Part shown: piece after piece, positions 5,122-5,607 of the stretch
Layout: the number at the start of each line of letters is the position of its first letter
Position numbering within the stretch: the first letter of the stretch is position 1
Origin: CALZKI01 sp045124055
Lineage (GTDB): Bacteria > Bacillota > Clostridia > Lachnospirales > Lachnospiraceae
DNA length: 5,607 bases
Direction of reading: 5' to 3'
NCBI GenBank assembly: GCA_045124055.1
Contig: JBGVKZ010000053.1
Coordinates: 1-5,607 of the forward strand
Program-made: the position numbers and the translations under genes
The notes under the pieces: model-generated
Database searches by the model: none
Seen by the model: the letters and a program-made list of their open reading frames with translations, nothing else
What the model was told of the DNA's origin: nothing

Positions 5122-5248
5122 TTAGTCTTCATTCATACGAGCCAACTTCGCCGCCTGGTCGGGTGCTATGCACATACGCTGCTTTATTTTTCGGGGGGTG
5201 TACACATATGCGTCAATGCTTCCTCTTATCCGTTTTATCGAAACCTTC
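5122..5248 (-). pseudogene. Remnant of a small mobile-element gene
   Basis: A minus-strand frame ending TAA at 5122 reads well as protein over about 30 codons (SIDAYVYTPRKIKQRM followed by CIAPDQAAKLARMNED). It has no ATG start with a ribosome binding site: the only ATG, at 5175, leaves 17 residues. The frame overlaps the end of the next broken gene by about 30 nt in another register. This looks like the 3' part of a small gene that has lost its start. Its basic, mobile-element-like character is an impression, not a family match. Confidence 0.35.
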
Positions 5249-5374
5249 TTTTGCCATGTTCATTGCAAATACATAAGTATCTGTATCAATTAAATTCTGT
5301 TCAAATAGCTTTCGCTAAAAGAACTTAATCATTGTACAACTGCCGACAAAACCCTTGTTATTACTGAATTTCAT
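5213..5374 (-). pseudogene. Small reading frame interrupted by an in-frame TAG
   Basis: A 54-codon frame begins at ATG 5374 and ends at TGA 5213. After 19 residues (MKFSNNKGFVGSCTMIKFF) a TAG lies at 5317-5315, after which the same frame continues for 33 residues (from RKLFEQNLIDTDTYVFAMNM to the TGA). AAGGAGGTG ends 8 nt before the ATG, an excellent ribosome binding site, so translation signals are intact. Three other genes in the window (HTH, Fic, MarR) use TAG as their normal stop, which argues against recoding and for a damaged gene. The family is unrecognised; the setting suggests an accessory gene of an integrative element. Confidence 0.45.
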
Positions 5375-5378
5375 GTCT

Positions 5379-5412
5379 TACCACACCTCCTTCTGTCTTG
5401 GAATGTGTGGTA
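5379..5412 (-). promoter_or_regulatory. Hairpin enclosing the ribosome binding site of the broken small gene
   Basis: TACCACAC and GTGTGGTA pair perfectly over 8 bp (5379-5386 with 5405-5412) around an 18-nt loop. In the minus-strand transcript the AAGGAG part of the ribosome binding site is in the loop, its last bases are in the stem, and the ATG follows 4 nt later. This could tune translation, or it could be a protein site on DNA. Confidence 0.4.
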
Positions 5413-5607
5413 TGTTAGCATGGATTATTTAATCGTGCAAATTAGAAGTTATCCCTCCAACAAACTGAAAGTGAACAAAATCGCTGCGCGATGGCCTGCC
5501 AAGGCTGTAGCGTAATTTTTTACATCTTCAAAAATAGGCAGTGACAGGATTGTCCCAAGATAGTATTGTTAAAGTACCACCAATAACAAACTTCAAACAC
5601 GGGCTTA
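5413..5607. other. Unassigned right edge
   Basis: No convincing gene. On the plus strand ATG 5420 opens a 31-residue frame ending at 5515 (MDYLIVQIRSYPSNKLKVNK at its start) without a ribosome binding site. On the minus strand two short frames run in from the edge, one reading SPCLKFVIGGTLTILSWDNP. The block around 5480-5515 is richer in G and C than its surroundings. It may be the edge of the mobile-element remnant that continues beyond the window. Confidence 0.3.

Noticed and set aside
5168..5212. Imperfect direct repeat GCATATGTGTACA / GCGTATGTGCATA
   Set aside because: It matches at only 10 of 13 positions within a decayed coding region, which is not enough to claim a functional repeat.

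Overview
The window is AT-rich DNA with strong AGGAGG-type ribosome binding sites. Its gene families (Flavodoxin_5, small MarR, TraX, SAP-DUF6434, Fic with an HTH antitoxin) point to a Clostridia-type Firmicute, most likely a gut Lachnospiraceae. That assignment is an inference from style and gene content, not from a marker gene. Almost everything is coded on the minus strand, so genes read from right to left.

Left edge (1-140): the tail of an IS3-family transposase gene on the plus strand and the right end of that insertion sequence, ending in ...TATAGTGCA at 140. It abuts the 3' side of a minus-strand gene (141-762) that looks like the N-terminal half of an ApeA/HEPN-type protein. This gene appears broken three ways: a one-base loss near codon 2, a TGAG duplication giving an early stop, and loss of its 3' part at the insertion sequence.

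Fic toxin-antitoxin region (782-1914): a promoter, an XRE-type HTH protein whose C-terminal half is laid out like the VbhA antitoxin, and 3 nt further on a Fic-domain protein (HPFREGNTR). The broken ApeA-like gene lies 19 nt downstream of the Fic gene, so the three probably once formed one antitoxin-toxin-accessory operon.

Intergenic region (1915-2518): no sizeable gene. It holds a bidirectional terminator (1941-1984), an imperfect hairpin (2003-2044), a GC-rich minus-strand terminator (2078-2114) preceded by a repeated CTACACCATTTC block (possible small RNA or repeat element), a set of alternating TTACGGTT repeats, and a possible 27-residue hydrophobic peptide.

MarR-flavodoxin operon (2519-3588): a MarR regulator and a Flavodoxin_5 protein overlap by 8 nt. 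Two GTAAYATATTAC palindromes spaced 22 bp centre to centre lie over the promoter, which suggests autoregulation.

SAP-TraX operon (3589-5066): a SAP-DUF6434 protein followed 25 nt later by a TraX-family membrane protein, with a 10-bp inverted repeat at the promoter and a rho-independent terminator at the end.

Right edge (5067-5607): no intact gene. It carries decayed small open reading frames typical of an integrative-element remnant. One has an excellent ribosome binding site within a hairpin and an in-frame TAG. The window therefore looks like an accessory region made of small independent cassettes edged by mobile-element debris.
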